Assembly: GCF_009299505.1 (NCBI RefSeq)
Contig: NZ_WBSM01000007.1
Span: forward strand, 115,516 to 179,515
Reading direction: 5' to 3'
From: Bifidobacterium ramosum
GTDB taxonomy: Bacteria > Actinomycetota > Actinomycetes > Actinomycetales > Bifidobacteriaceae
DNA length: 64,000 bases
The notes beneath the pieces were generated by a model. It did no database searches. It worked only from the letters and a program-made list of their open reading frames with translations, and was not told the DNA's origin. The translations under genes and the position numbers were made by a program. Of the stretch, positions 36,407 through 46,600 are shown one piece after another (positions within the stretch are counted from its first letter, which is position 1; each line of letters opens with the position of its first letter).

Positions 36407-38983
36407 TCAGGCAGCGCCGACGTGATAGTCGAAGAACACGACCTCACCGGTCTCCTGCGTGGTGTCGAGATCGACGGTGCCGGTGATGGCCCAGTCATGG
36501 TCGCCATCGGAGTCGTCGATGATCTGACGCACCTTCCACGCGTGTTCCTTCTGCTCGAGCGAGTCGTCGAGAATGAACAGCTTGCCGGAACGGGCGGCCG
36601 CATCGATGCCGACGTATTCGTGCTCGTCGTAGTAATCGTCGAGCACGTCCTCCCATTCGTGCACGCCGTAGCCCCAGTCCTTGTCGAGCGCACCCAGCTC
36701 CTCGGGCTTGTCGAGATCCATGAGCTGCACGCGGCGGAACATCGCGTTGCGGATGAGCACGATCAGGCCGCGACGGTCCTCGACCACGGCCTCGCGCGCC
36801 CCACCCGGCGCAGCCAAATTCGCCGCGGCCTCGGCGGCCGCATCGGACTCGTCGCCCGCATGTTCCCATTCGTCCACGAGACTGGAGTCGATCGAACGGA
36901 CGACCACGCGCAGCCACGAGATGATGTCATCCAGCTGTTCGTCGCGCTTCTCGACCGGCACGGTGCGCGCCAACGCGCGGTACGCATCCGAGAGATACCG
37001 CAGCAGCGTGCCTTCGGAGCGCGCGATGTTGTATCGGGCGATATACCCCGTGAAGTCGGACGCGGTCTCGACCATGTCGCGTACGACCGACTTCGGCGAG
37101 AGCCAGTAGTCGTTCGCCCACGGCACGTCGGCGCGATACTGGTCGAACGCGGCCTGCAGCATGTCCTCCAAGGGCTTGGGATACGTGATCTCCTGCAGCT
37201 TGTCCATACGCTCGTCGTAGTCGAGCCCATCCTCCTTCATCTCGACGAGCGCCTTGTCGCGCGCCTGCCGCTCCTGCGCCTTGAGCACCTGCTTGGGATC
37301 CTCAAGCGTGGCCTCGACCATCGAGATCACATCGAGCGCGTACGTGTCGGATTCGGGGTCGAGCAGCTCCAAGGCCGCGAGCAGGAACGGCGACAGCGGC
37401 TGGTCGAGCGCGAAGTCGTCGGGCACGTCCACGTCGAGGTAGTAGTTCTTGCCGCCGTCGTCACGGTCCTCGGTTTCAATGACCTTCGTGTCGAACAAAG
37501 TCTGGAAGATCTCGTCGGCGCGCTGGTGCAGCTTCTCCTTCTGGTCGGAGCTTTGCGCGGAGTCGTCGATGAGCCGGTCGACGCGGTAGCGCGCGTCGCC
37601 GCCCTGCGCGACCTCGTTGAGCACCATCGAATGCGTGATCTTCATGTGCGGCACCAGCGTTTCGGGGGCCGCATCGATGAGCTTGTCGAACGTGGCCTGA
37701 TTCCACGTAACGAACCCTTCGGGAGCCTTCTTGCGCTTGACCTTCTTGAGTTTCTTCGGATCGTTGCCGGCCTTGGCCACGGCCTTCGCGTTCTCGATCT
37801 CGAACTCGGGCGCCTCGGCGATCACGAGACCTTCCGTGTCGAAGCCCATACGGCCCGCACGGCCGGCGATCTGATGGAACTCACGGGCGCGCAGCTTGCG
37901 CATATGCGTGCCATCGAACTTGGTGAGCGCCGTCAAGACGACCGAATGGATCGGCACGTTGATGCCGACGCCGAGCGTGTCGGTACCGCAGATGACCGGC
38001 AAGAGTCCCTGCTGGGCGAGCTGCTCGACCAGTCGCCGGTAGCGCGGCAGCATGCCGGCATGATGGATGCCGACGCCGGTGCGCAGCAATCGTTGCAGGA
38101 TCTTGCCGAACGCGGTGGTGAACTTGACGCCCTTGATCGCGTCGGCGATGGCCGCACGCTGCTCCTTACTCGAGACACCGGTCGAGGCGAGCGCCTGCGC
38201 GGTCTCCAGCGCCGCATCCTGCGAGAAGTGCACGACATAGATCGGCGTGGAACCTTCGCGGAACGCGAGTTCGACGGTCTTCTCGAGCGGGTCGAGCGTG
38301 TACTCATAGGTGAGCGGCACCGGTCGCGGCGCGTCGGCGATGATGTCCACGTCCGTGTCGGTCATGTCCTCGAGCTTGTCGGCGATCGCATCCACGTTGC
38401 CGAGCGTTGCGCTCATGAGCAGGAACTGCGTCTTCGGCAAGGTGAGCAGCGGCACCTGCCACGCCCAGCCGCGCTCAGGATCACCGTAATAATGGAACTC
38501 GTCCATCGCCACGCAGCCGACATCGGCATGCCGGCCCTCGCGCAACGCCTGATTCGCCAAAATCTCCGCCGTGCAGCAGATGATCGGCGCATCCGCGTTG
38601 ATATGCGTGTCGCCGGTGATCATGCCCACGTTGTCACGGCCGAACACGTCGACCAGATCGAAGAACTTCTCCGAGACGAGCGCCTTGATCGGCGCGGTGT
38701 AATAGGAGCGCCGCCCGGTGCACAACGCGGCGAAATGCATGCCGAGCGCGACGAGCGACTTGCCCGAACCGGTGGGCGTGTTCAGAATCACGTGGTCGCC
38801 GGCGAGGAGGTCCATGATGGCCTCCTCCTGATGCGGCCACGGTTCGATGTGCTTGACGTCGTGCACCCAGCCGAAGAACCGCTCGTAGATCTCGTCCGAA
38901 TCGATGTTGCGGTCGCCGCCGTCGCCGCCGCCCCAGCTCGGCGCCAACGCCCCCAGGGAGCCATACTGTTCGTTATCTGCCAT
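36407..38983 (-). CDS. Superfamily II DEAD/DEAH-box helicase with DUF3516-type C-terminus
   Basis: 858 residues from the ATG at 38983 (GGGGAG just upstream). Helicase motifs in order: Q-motif-like PWPHQEEAI, motif I NTPTGSGKS (~70), motif II DEFHYYGD, motif III MSATLG, then VVHFSQDAALETAQ and the motif VI region HQIAGRAGRMGFD. The C-terminal ~350 residues match the actinobacterial Ski2-like/DUF3516 type, with an acidic end (DDYYDEHEYVGIDAA). RNA or DNA unwinding in the cytoplasm is inferred from family; the exact substrate is not known. Confidence 0.92.
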   Translation of the reverse strand: MADNEQYGSLGALAPSWGGGDGGDRNIDSDEIYERFFGWVHDVKHIEPWPHQEEAIMDLLAGDHVILNTPTGSGKSLVALGMHFAALCTGRRSYYTAPIKALVSEKFFDLVDVFGRDNVGMITGDTHINADAPIICCTAEILANQALREGRHADVGCVAMDEFHYYGDPERGWAWQVPLLTLPKTQFLLMSATLGNVDAIADKLEDMTDTDVDIIADAPRPVPLTYEYTLDPLEKTVELAFREGSTPIYVVHFSQDAALETAQALASTGVSSKEQRAAIADAIKGVKFTTAFGKILQRLLRTGVGIHHAGMLPRYRRLVEQLAQQGLLPVICGTDTLGVGINVPIHSVVLTALTKFDGTHMRKLRAREFHQIAGRAGRMGFDTEGLVIAEAPEFEIENAKAVAKAGNDPKKLKKVKRKKAPEGFVTWNQATFDKLIDAAPETLVPHMKITHSMVLNEVAQGGDARYRVDRLIDDSAQSSDQKEKLHQRADEIFQTLFDTKVIETEDRDDGGKNYYLDVDVPDDFALDQPLSPFLLAALELLDPESDTYALDVISMVEATLEDPKQVLKAQERQARDKALVEMKEDGLDYDERMDKLQEITYPKPLEDMLQAAFDQYRADVPWANDYWLSPKSVVRDMVETASDFTGYIARYNIARSEGTLLRYLSDAYRALARTVPVEKRDEQLDDIISWLRVVVRSIDSSLVDEWEHAGDESDAAAEAAANLAAPGGAREAVVEDRRGLIVLIRNAMFRRVQLMDLDKPEELGALDKDWGYGVHEWEDVLDDYYDEHEYVGIDAAARSGKLFILDDSLEQKEHAWKVRQIIDDSDGDHDWAITGTVDLDTTQETGEVVFFDYHVGAA

Positions 38984-39026
38984 AATGCTCCCCAGTCTAC
39001 TCGACCGCCCGCATCCGCCGGGCGGG

Positions 39027-40079
39027 CTACGCCTCCTGCCAGCGGTGGAAGGCACGCAGCTGGGCGAACAGGTCCTCGAACAGGAGGCGCGTGTCGACCT
39101 GGTCGACGATATGGATCGCGCGTCTGCCGGCACGTTCGTCCGGGCCCGCATGCCCGTCGTCGCCCGCATCCGGCCATTCGTCCACCGCGACCGGCCGGTC
39201 GTGCTCATCCAAACGCACCGCCGAGACCGTATGCCAGTGGTGCGAGGCCGGCGCGACCTCCCACGGCGTAAGCAGCGCAGTCAGGCTCACCAGCGGCGAA
39301 TCGCCGAGGCAGTACGCGCCGGTCGCCCTGGTGCCGTACCGATCGTCATGCGTGCGGATCGTGTTCATCGAGTCGTACAGGAACCACCCGATCTCGCCGC
39401 ACGGCAGCACCCGTTCGCGCAGCTCCGCGATCGACACAAGGCACTGCCGGTATGCGTTGCGCGGCACCTGCCACAGTTCGAACGGCGTATCGCACAGCAG
39501 CATGCGCGCGGCCAACGGGTCGATGTCGGCGTTGTATTCGGTGCACACTCGGTTCAGCGGCGGGCGCACGCCCGGATATTCCTGCCCGCCGATCCAGACG
39601 ACGCGCATACGGTCGGCGATGCGCGGTTCGGTCAGATAGGCACTGATCAGGTCAGTGACGCCGCCGCCCGCAACGTAGTACAGCGGCACGTCCGTGTCAT
39701 CGCGCATCGCCTCGCGGATGATCGCGTCACAGGCCTGGCTGGGTTGCGGATGCGCGGAATGACCGGTCAAGTCGGCGGGCTGCAGCGGTTGTTCCGAACC
39801 ACGCACGATGATGTCGCCGACGTCGCAGCCCATGTGGCCGAGCAGCGTGCGCACGCGCGTTTCGGCGTGGGCGACGGTGTCGCCTGACGGGTCGATAAAG
39901 TCGCCGGCGCGCAGGTGCGAGCAGATGATGAACCGGATGTCGACGGTGTCGCTGAGCAGATGGTGGACGAGTTGGTACAGGTCGTCGGGGTCGCCGGCGA
40001 AGTCGTTGTCGATGATGACGCGGCATGCCGGCGCGGTCTGTTCGGCCCACGGCTTGCGGTGCAGTTGCCATTGCTTCAT
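39027..40079 (-). CDS. Nucleoside hydrolase-like protein
   Basis: 350 residues; AAGGAGCATCCC before the ATG at 40079 fixes the start. The N-terminal IIDNDFAGDPDDLYQLVHHLLS carries the D-x-D-x4-D-D calcium-binding signature of inosine-uridine hydrolases. DPLAARMLLCDTPFELWQVP is the second half-family landmark. Members split N-glycosidic bonds of nucleosides for salvage, but this protein is more divergent than IunH. It lies downstream of the rhamnosidase gene, with two hairpins between them, so rhamnoside or nucleoside use together is only a guess. Confidence 0.82.
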   Translation of the reverse strand: MKQWQLHRKPWAEQTAPACRVIIDNDFAGDPDDLYQLVHHLLSDTVDIRFIICSHLRAGDFIDPSGDTVAHAETRVRTLLGHMGCDVGDIIVRGSEQPLQPADLTGHSAHPQPSQACDAIIREAMRDDTDVPLYYVAGGGVTDLISAYLTEPRIADRMRVVWIGGQEYPGVRPPLNRVCTEYNADIDPLAARMLLCDTPFELWQVPRNAYRQCLVSIAELRERVLPCGEIGWFLYDSMNTIRTHDDRYGTRATGAYCLGDSPLVSLTALLTPWEVAPASHHWHTVSAVRLDEHDRPVAVDEWPDAGDDGHAGPDERAGRRAIHIVDQVDTRLLFEDLFAQLRAFHRWQEA

Positions 40080-40101
40080 GGGATGCTCCTTTTGCTGTCG
40101 T

Positions 40102-40256
40102 CCGGTTCCCGGGATTGATGGTGATGATCCCGGGAACCGGCAATCGCACATATACGGACAATGCCGCACATGGCGATCGTTGATATTCCAATGTCGCCGT
40201 CGAAAACCGAACATGCGCCGGTTCCCGGGATCCGCCGGCGAAAATCCCGGGAACCA
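40102..40256. repeat. Family F: two GGTTCCCGGGAT hairpins
   Basis: CCGGTTCCCGGGAT..ATCCCGGGAACCGG at 40102-40140 and CCGGTTCCCGGGAT..ATCCCGGGAACC at 40217-40256; identical arms, different 12-15 base loops. The second begins five bases after the rhamnosidase stop, the first ends ~20 bases before the nucleoside hydrolase ATG. They may terminate the first or control the second gene. Confidence 0.9.
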
Positions 40257-40260
40257 GATG

Positions 40261-42666
40261 TCAGGCCATAACCAACCGATGCTCCCCCGGCGCGACAACC
40301 GCGCCGGCCGGCAGCCGCCGTCCGTCACGCTCGTCGACCACGGCGAGCCCGAGCTCGACAGCGACGCCCTGCGGCACGTCAACGGTCAGACGCACCGTGC
40401 CATCGTCGTCCGCCCGCCACGCGACCGATATCGTCCCCTGCGGCGTGACATGTGCGGCCGAACCGGACGTGATCCCGTGCGCAAGCGCCGCGGCAACCTG
40501 CGGTTGCACACGCACGCGCCGCCACCCAGTGTCGGCCAGCTCCAGTCCGCCGATCGCCGCATGCATCCAGTCGAGCACCGAGCCGAACGCGTAATGGTTG
40601 AACGAGGTCATGTCGCCGGGGTTCACCTCGCCGTTCTCCAGCATCGAATCCCAGCGTTCCCATGTGGTCGTCGCGCCCATGCGCACCTGATACAGCCACG
40701 ACGGGCACCGGTCGGACAGGAACAGCGAGAACGCCTCGTCCGCGTGGCCGGTCGCGCACAACGCCGGCAGCACAAACGGCGTGCCGGCGAATCCGGTACC
40801 GACCACGAACCCGCGTTCGCGCACGAGCGCGGCGAGCCGCTCCCCCGCCGCCGCACGCAGCCGCTCGTACTCGACAGGCCCATCCACGCCGTCAAGCAGA
40901 TCGAGCGCGATAAGCAGCGCGTACGCGCATTGCGTGTCCGAGGTCATCGTGCCGTCGGCCCGCACGAACCGGGCGCGGAATCCGGCACGGATATGCGCGG
41001 CGAGCGCGGCATACCGCTCCCGCGCCTCCGCGTCCCCAAGCACATCCAACATCCGCGCCACCAGATCGGCCGAATGCGCGGCGAATGCGGTGGCGACCAG
41101 CGCCTTGTCGGTCATGGCTCGGGCCGCGTCGTCGGGCGGCGCGGTCGGGTCGAGCCAGTCGCCGAGCTGCCCGCACCACACGTCCGGCCTACGGTCCCAC
41201 ACACCGTCATCCGCGAGCAGTCCCGCGACCTCGTCCATCCAACGGCGGGCGAGCGGAGCATGCCGGCGCAGCACCGAGACGTCGCCGCTCGCCATGTACA
41301 TCGCCCACGGCACCATCGTCACCGCGTCGCCCCACAGCGCGACCGCATCGGGCTTGCCCCAGCCCGGGAACGGATACGGCACGTAATACGGCACAGTGCC
41401 CCAACGTTCCGTCTCGATCGCGACATCGTCAAGCCAGCTGTCGAGGAACCCGTTCACGTCGTACAGGTACGCGGCGGTGGGGGCGAACACGGCGATGTCG
41501 CCGGTCCAGCCGAATCGTTCGTCGCGCTGCGGGCAGTCGGTGGGGATCGAGACGAAGTTCGACAGCATCGACCAGCGCGCGTTCTCGGCGAGTCGGTTCA
41601 CGCGCGCATCGGAGCAGGAGAACCAGCCGAGCCGATGCCGCGCGGAACTGTAGACGCGCGTGTGCAGGTCTGCGGCGGTGAGTGCGCGATCGGACGGCCA
41701 GCCGCCGATGACCGCGTAGCGGAAGCCGTGCATGGTGAACCGCGGCTCCCAGACGACCGGATTGCCGTCACTGATGTAATGGTCGTGCTGGATGGCGCGG
41801 CGCAGCGGGCGCGTGGCCGGTGTGCCGTCGGGGTTCAGCACCTCGACGTGCCGGATGTCGATCTCGTGGCCGGGTTCGGTTGCGGGGATGGTCAGTACGA
41901 CGCGTTGCGTGCAGTTCTGGCCGAAGTCGACGAGCCAGCGACCGTCCGGCAGTCGGCTGATGGATGCCGGCCGATGCTCGCCGATGCAACGCACGGCGGT
42001 CGATTCGTCGGCCGGATACAGGATGGATCGGTCGAAGTCGAACCGTTCGACCGGATGCCAGTGACGGTCGCTCGCGGCGACTGGCGATGCCGCCGATGCC
42101 GACGACGCGAATGGATCGACGCCTTCGCGCGCATCGAACGTCTCGCCTTCGTACAGTCCGCTGGCAAGGATCGGCCCATAGCCGGCCCGCCACCGCCCGT
42201 CGTCGGCGTTCGAGGCGACGACCGTGACCATGCCGTCCGCATCCGTCAGTTCCAGTTGCGCGCACACGCCGAGCCGGCTGCCGTAACAGTCGCGTTGCCC
42301 GCCGTTGAAGCCGATCTGCCCGCGATACCAGCCGTCGCCGAGCCAGAAGCCCAGCACGTTCGCGCCCGCATGCACCAGATCGGTCACGTCGTAGGTCCAG
42401 TACGGCAGCCGTTCACCGTACACGGTCCAGCCGGGGGCCAATACGTCGCCGCCGACACGCCGTCCGTTGAGCTCCGCCTCAAACAGTCCCCATGCGGTCA
42501 CGCGCAGCCGTGCGGCGACCGGTGTGCCGGTCACCGCGAAATCACAGCGAATCACCGGCGGACGTCGCATCTCGCCGCCCGCCTTGGCCGGATCGACCAC
42601 CACCGTGCCATCCGGACCGCCAATCATCCGCGCCTGCCACGGCACCGGTTCCGTCATCGTCGTCAT
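40261..42666 (-). CDS. GH78 alpha-L-rhamnosidase
   Basis: 801 residues from the ATG at 42666 (GAGGGAGCG upstream). GH78 enzymes release L-rhamnose from plant glycosides and pectin. N-terminal beta-sandwich: RLRVTAWGLFEAELNGRRVG to YWTYDVTDLVHAGANVLGFWLGDGWYRG. The catalytic (alpha/alpha)6 barrel has the signature DCPQRDERFGWTGD near residue 377 and SMLENGEVNPGDMTSFNHYAFG. No signal peptide, so it acts on imported glycosides. A TTGTAT..ATACAA palindrome lies upstream and a broken lacI gene precedes it. Confidence 0.93.
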   Translation of the reverse strand: MTTMTEPVPWQARMIGGPDGTVVVDPAKAGGEMRRPPVIRCDFAVTGTPVAARLRVTAWGLFEAELNGRRVGGDVLAPGWTVYGERLPYWTYDVTDLVHAGANVLGFWLGDGWYRGQIGFNGGQRDCYGSRLGVCAQLELTDADGMVTVVASNADDGRWRAGYGPILASGLYEGETFDAREGVDPFASSASAASPVAASDRHWHPVERFDFDRSILYPADESTAVRCIGEHRPASISRLPDGRWLVDFGQNCTQRVVLTIPATEPGHEIDIRHVEVLNPDGTPATRPLRRAIQHDHYISDGNPVVWEPRFTMHGFRYAVIGGWPSDRALTAADLHTRVYSSARHRLGWFSCSDARVNRLAENARWSMLSNFVSIPTDCPQRDERFGWTGDIAVFAPTAAYLYDVNGFLDSWLDDVAIETERWGTVPYYVPYPFPGWGKPDAVALWGDAVTMVPWAMYMASGDVSVLRRHAPLARRWMDEVAGLLADDGVWDRRPDVWCGQLGDWLDPTAPPDDAARAMTDKALVATAFAAHSADLVARMLDVLGDAEARERYAALAAHIRAGFRARFVRADGTMTSDTQCAYALLIALDLLDGVDGPVEYERLRAAAGERLAALVRERGFVVGTGFAGTPFVLPALCATGHADEAFSLFLSDRCPSWLYQVRMGATTTWERWDSMLENGEVNPGDMTSFNHYAFGSVLDWMHAAIGGLELADTGWRRVRVQPQVAAALAHGITSGSAAHVTPQGTISVAWRADDDGTVRLTVDVPQGVAVELGLAVVDERDGRRLPAGAVVAPGEHRLVMA

Positions 42667-42692
42667 CGCGTCACGCTCCCTCGCCAACGTCG

Positions 42693-42710
42693 TTGTATCG
42701 GTACATACAA
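42693..42710. promoter_or_regulatory. Operator-like palindrome upstream of the rhamnosidase gene
   Basis: TTGTAT and ATACAA flank CGGTAC, 27 bases before the rhamnosidase ATG. It could be the operator of a LacI-type repressor; the adjoining lacI gene is decayed. Confidence 0.4.
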
Positions 42711-42794
42711 TAATCACGCTGATACGAATAAGCAAGTCGCACAATCACACAATTTTCAACAAAACCAATATATACCGTTACATATGCCAGCTGG

Positions 42795-43319
42795 TCAGAC
42801 GCACGCCATCATTCCACCACAGACCAACGTCGGATCTCGGCCGGGCCGAAATACCGCAGCGCGATGCAGCGGAACCGCGTCACCGCGACGGCGAACGCCG
42901 CAGCGTAGCGGGACGCCGCAACGAACCAACGTTACCGCATAGTCGCACGCGCGATGACATGCGGACTCGCAGGTCAGCAGTTCGGGGCCGACCGAAGCCC
43001 CGTTCGAGCCGATGCGGGCGAGGATGCGGTCCACCGCGATCGGCGCGGTCCAGTCGAGGTAGGAATCCATGGTGGTGAGCGGGATCTGCAGGTACTGCGC
43101 CTCCTCGATGTTGTCGAAGCCGATCACCTGCACGCTGCCGGGCACGTCGAAACCGGCGTTGCGCAGCGCGAACAGCGCACCGATGGCCAGCTGGTCGTTG
43201 AACGCGACCACCCCGTCGAACGGGAGGCGATGAGCCGTTCGGCGTGAGCAGCGCCGACCGGCGGAACGGCCATCGGCCCCGGTCTGCGGCGAGTGCCGTT
43301 ACGCGTGACGTCGTCATGA
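42795..43319 (-). pseudogene. Broken LacI-family regulator
   Basis: The minus strand carries AAAGGAGCGTTCATC and a start codon at 43319 giving MTTSRVTALAADRG, which is like a LacI N-terminus (xxRVTxxDVAxxAG) but then loses the helix-turn-helix. In another frame from about 43247 comes a good LacI C-terminal effector region: RLPFDGVVAFNDQLAIGALF, then VIGFDNIEEAQYLQIPLTTM and ELLTCESAC. About 180 codons between them are missing and the frame shifts. The end is also extended past the usual stop. A loss-of-function deletion is the simplest reading. Confidence 0.8.
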
Positions 43320-43409
43320 TGAACGCTCCTTTTCCGATGCGTATTGCGCATGCCATCCATACTGCGGGGACGCCGTCATAGCGACGCGACCCTTCCTAAG
43401 ACCGCGGAC

Positions 43410-43550
43410 GACCGCAACTCAACAACATCCGGTCCCCAACGTTGAGTTACGGCCGTTTCGGAGGCCGTTCCCGACCGCAACTCAACAACAGACGCTCGCT
43501 ATTGTTGAGTTACGGCCGCTACCGGTCTGCGCGACAGGCCGTAACTCAAT
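43410..43550. repeat. Family E palindromic repeats, cluster 1
   Basis: CGACCGCAACTCAACA..TGTTGAGTTACGG hairpins at 43410-43455 and 43472-43518, then a half copy (GGCCGTAACTCAATG) at 43536-43550. The rest of the 43320-43691 spacer shows no gene; CTCAACGGACAT at 43635 and CAACGGACAC just after look like fragments of family A arms. Confidence 0.88.
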
Positions 43551-43691
43551 GACGGCACTGCCACCGCCCCAGCCGCACAGTATGGCAATGACGACGGGGC
43601 CGATCCCTTCTCGAGATCGACCCCCGCCATCATCTCAACGGACATCAACGGACACCGACGAACCATCGTCCGCCGACAGTCTCCTACGCCG

Positions 43692-46600
43692 TTATGCCGC
43701 CGTCATGCCATCGTCACGCCGCACGCCGAGCGCGGCGAGCCCGATGCCGCCGAGTGCCACGAGAACGGCGGTGGCAAGCGCCAGCCATGCCACGGACGAG
43801 CCGGTGTCGGACAGGTTCCGCACCTTGGCCGCCGGCGCACCCGCCTCGGGCTTTCCGGAAGGCTTCGCGGTCACGGTCTGACCATGCTGCTGGGACTGGC
43901 CCGGTTGCTGCGGTGTCGGCTTATTCGCACTCGGCTGTTCCGGTTCCGGAGTCGGCGTCGGCTGAGGCTCCGGAGTCGGCGTTGGCTCAGGCTCCGGCTG
44001 AGGCTTCTCCGCCGGCTTCGTCAGCAGCGTCTCCACCGTCGAGTCGCCGATCGCGAGCGCCCCGCCGTCGGCCGCAGCCGCATCCTTCGCCGCCGCGGGA
44101 GCCTTCTCCGCCGCGGCCACGAACGCGGCGCGTTCCGTATCGGTCAGCTTCTTGGTCACGGTGATCGAGCCGGCGCCCGGCCCCTGCTCCTCGCCGGTGA
44201 AATCGAGTCCGGTCAGGTCGCCGAAGTCCACGCCGTTGGCAGTCAGTCGCACGCCCCACGGCCGCGGCTCGTCGGTGGTGAACGCGAGGCCGCTCACGGT
44301 GAACGTCACCGTGCCGTCATCCGCCAGCCGAGCCGCCGAGAAACCTGCACTGTGGCGGGTCTTCGCGGATTCGAGCTTCGGATGCGCCTTGAGGTAGTCG
44401 GAGAAGCCGTCGAAGTCGATGTACCCGGTGTCGACGTAGCCGGAGCCCTGCTGGAAGACGGTGAAGTTGTCGCCGCCCGCGAGCAGGAACGAGTTGCCGG
44501 CGATCAGGTACGTGTCGTCGTCGCGTACGGCCTTGCCGTTGACGGTCAGGTCGTGGACGGCGCCGCGCGGCACCTGCTTGCCGTCGACGGTGGCGACGTA
44601 CGTGTCGTACTGGTAGTCGACGTTGTCGGAGAAGCCGAGCCAGAGCACCGGTCGCTGCGCGTCGGCCGGTTGCCACTGCTGCTCGATGAGCGTCTTCAAC
44701 TGCTTGCCGGTCAGGGTGACGACGGCGTTGGAGTTGCCGAACGGCAGCACGTCGTGCGCTTCCTTGAGCGTCACCTGCTTGTCGCCGTTCGGGTCGAGGT
44801 CGGCGCGCATGCCGCCCGCGTTGATCACACCGATGTCGGCCTTCTGGCCGGACTGTTCGGCGGCCCATTTCGCGGCGTTGCCGTTGAGAATGCCAAGCGT
44901 GGATTCGACGCCGCGGTTGTTGCCGACCGTGGTCAGGTCGCCAGGCTTGCTGGCGCCGCGGTTGAACGTGGCATCGTCGGCCAGCGTGCCGAGCACCTCG
45001 TTGCCCTTCGCGTCGGCGGCGGCCTTCGCGTCGAGGTAGATCTGGTTGACGGCCGGATCGGCCTCGAACAGCGGCATGTCCTTGCCGTCCGCGTCCTGCG
45101 TGAACACGTCGTGCTTGGCCGCGGTGGCGGTCACCTTCGCGTCCTTGCCGCTGCCGGTGATCTCAAGGTCGGTGGTGGAGTATTCGACGCCATAGTTCGC
45201 GGTCTCGATGATCGGCGCGCCCGCGTTGGTCTTCGCGGTCTCGTACAGGTGCGTGTGACCGGCGAGCACCGCGTCGACGTTCGCGTCGAGGTTCTTCAGG
45301 TCGTTCGCGTCGGCGTGGACGAGGGCGACGACCGCATCGGCCTCGCCGTTGGACGGGTCGCCGTCGGACAGCTGGTCGGCGTACTTGTTGATCGCCGCGA
45401 TCGGGTCGGTGACGGTGATGCCCTTCATGCCGGCCGGGGAGACGGAGTCGGCGAGCGTGGCGAAGATGCCGCCGATGAAGGCGATCTTTTTGCCGCCGGA
45501 TTCCTCGATCGCGTACGGCTGGACCTTGCCCTTGAGCACGTCGCCGGTCACGTTGGCGACGACGTATTTGGCCGGCGCGATGCCGGGCACGATGCGGTTC
45601 GCCAGATCGGCGGCGCCCTTGTCGTACTCGTGGTTGCCGGTGGCGGAGACGGCGAGTCCCATCGCCTTGAGCTGGTCCATGGCGGGCACGTCGTTCGCGA
45701 TGGACGATTCGAACGCGGACGCGCCGACCAGATCACCCGCGCCGACGAACAGCGTGTTCGGGTTGGCGGCCTTGGTCTGCTTGAGCGCGGTGGCGAGGTA
45801 GCCGCCGTTTTCGATGTGGCCGTGGAAGTCGGTGATGCCGAACAGCGTCACCTTGGCGGAATCCTGCGGTTCCGGCTGCGGGTTCGGGTTGGTCGCCTCG
45901 ATCCAGCCCTGGCGCAGCGAGTGGCCGTTGGTCACGCCGTCGTCGGCCCAGAAGACCGGCTTGTACGTCTTTCCTTCAGCTCCGCCCTTGACGGTGGTAG
46001 CGGCCGCATCGGGCGTGATCGCGAAGCCTTCGGAGTTCTGCCCGGCGATCTCGGCCGGGGTCGCGGTGAGCTTGGTGAGTGCAAACGTGCCGTTCCCGTC
46101 GAAGGTGTAGGTGGCGATCTTCGCGCCGGTGCCCTTGTCGTTGTCGCCTTCGGCGAGGAGCTGGCCGTGTTCGCCGTCCCAGGTCAGGTCGCGCGGCCCG
46201 TCGAATCCGGCGTTGGCCGCGGCTGCGGGCAGCGGAATCTGCGCGACCGGGTAGGCCACGTCATTGCCGCCGACCGTGGCGAGCGCGAACGCGTAGATCG
46301 CGTTGGTCTTCTCGAGCGCCGCGAAGAACAGGCCGCCGTAGTCGTTGGCGGTGCCGGCCGGATCATATGCGTGCACGTTGCTCGGGTCAAGGTTGACCTG
46401 GAAATGGTTGGCGGTGAGCACGGCGTCCGGGATGAACGCGAGGCCTTCGACGCCGAGGTTGGCGTCGTCCTTGCCGAGCGTGACGCCGAACTGGCCCAGC
46501 GGCGCGACAAGGTTCCACTCGTGCGTGGCGGTCAGATCCTGCGCGCCATCACCGTTCGTGTCGCTGGCTGCGGCGTTCACGTCGTACGACAGGATGGACG

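Noticed and set aside
35885..39271. 1128-codon open frame on the plus strand
   Set aside because: Antisense shadow of rarA and the helicase; it crosses two real genes and the family D palindromes.
43633..43660. Family A repeat copy
   Set aside because: Only CTCAACGGACAT and CAACGGACAC fragments without a matching opposite arm; noted as possible remnants, not counted.
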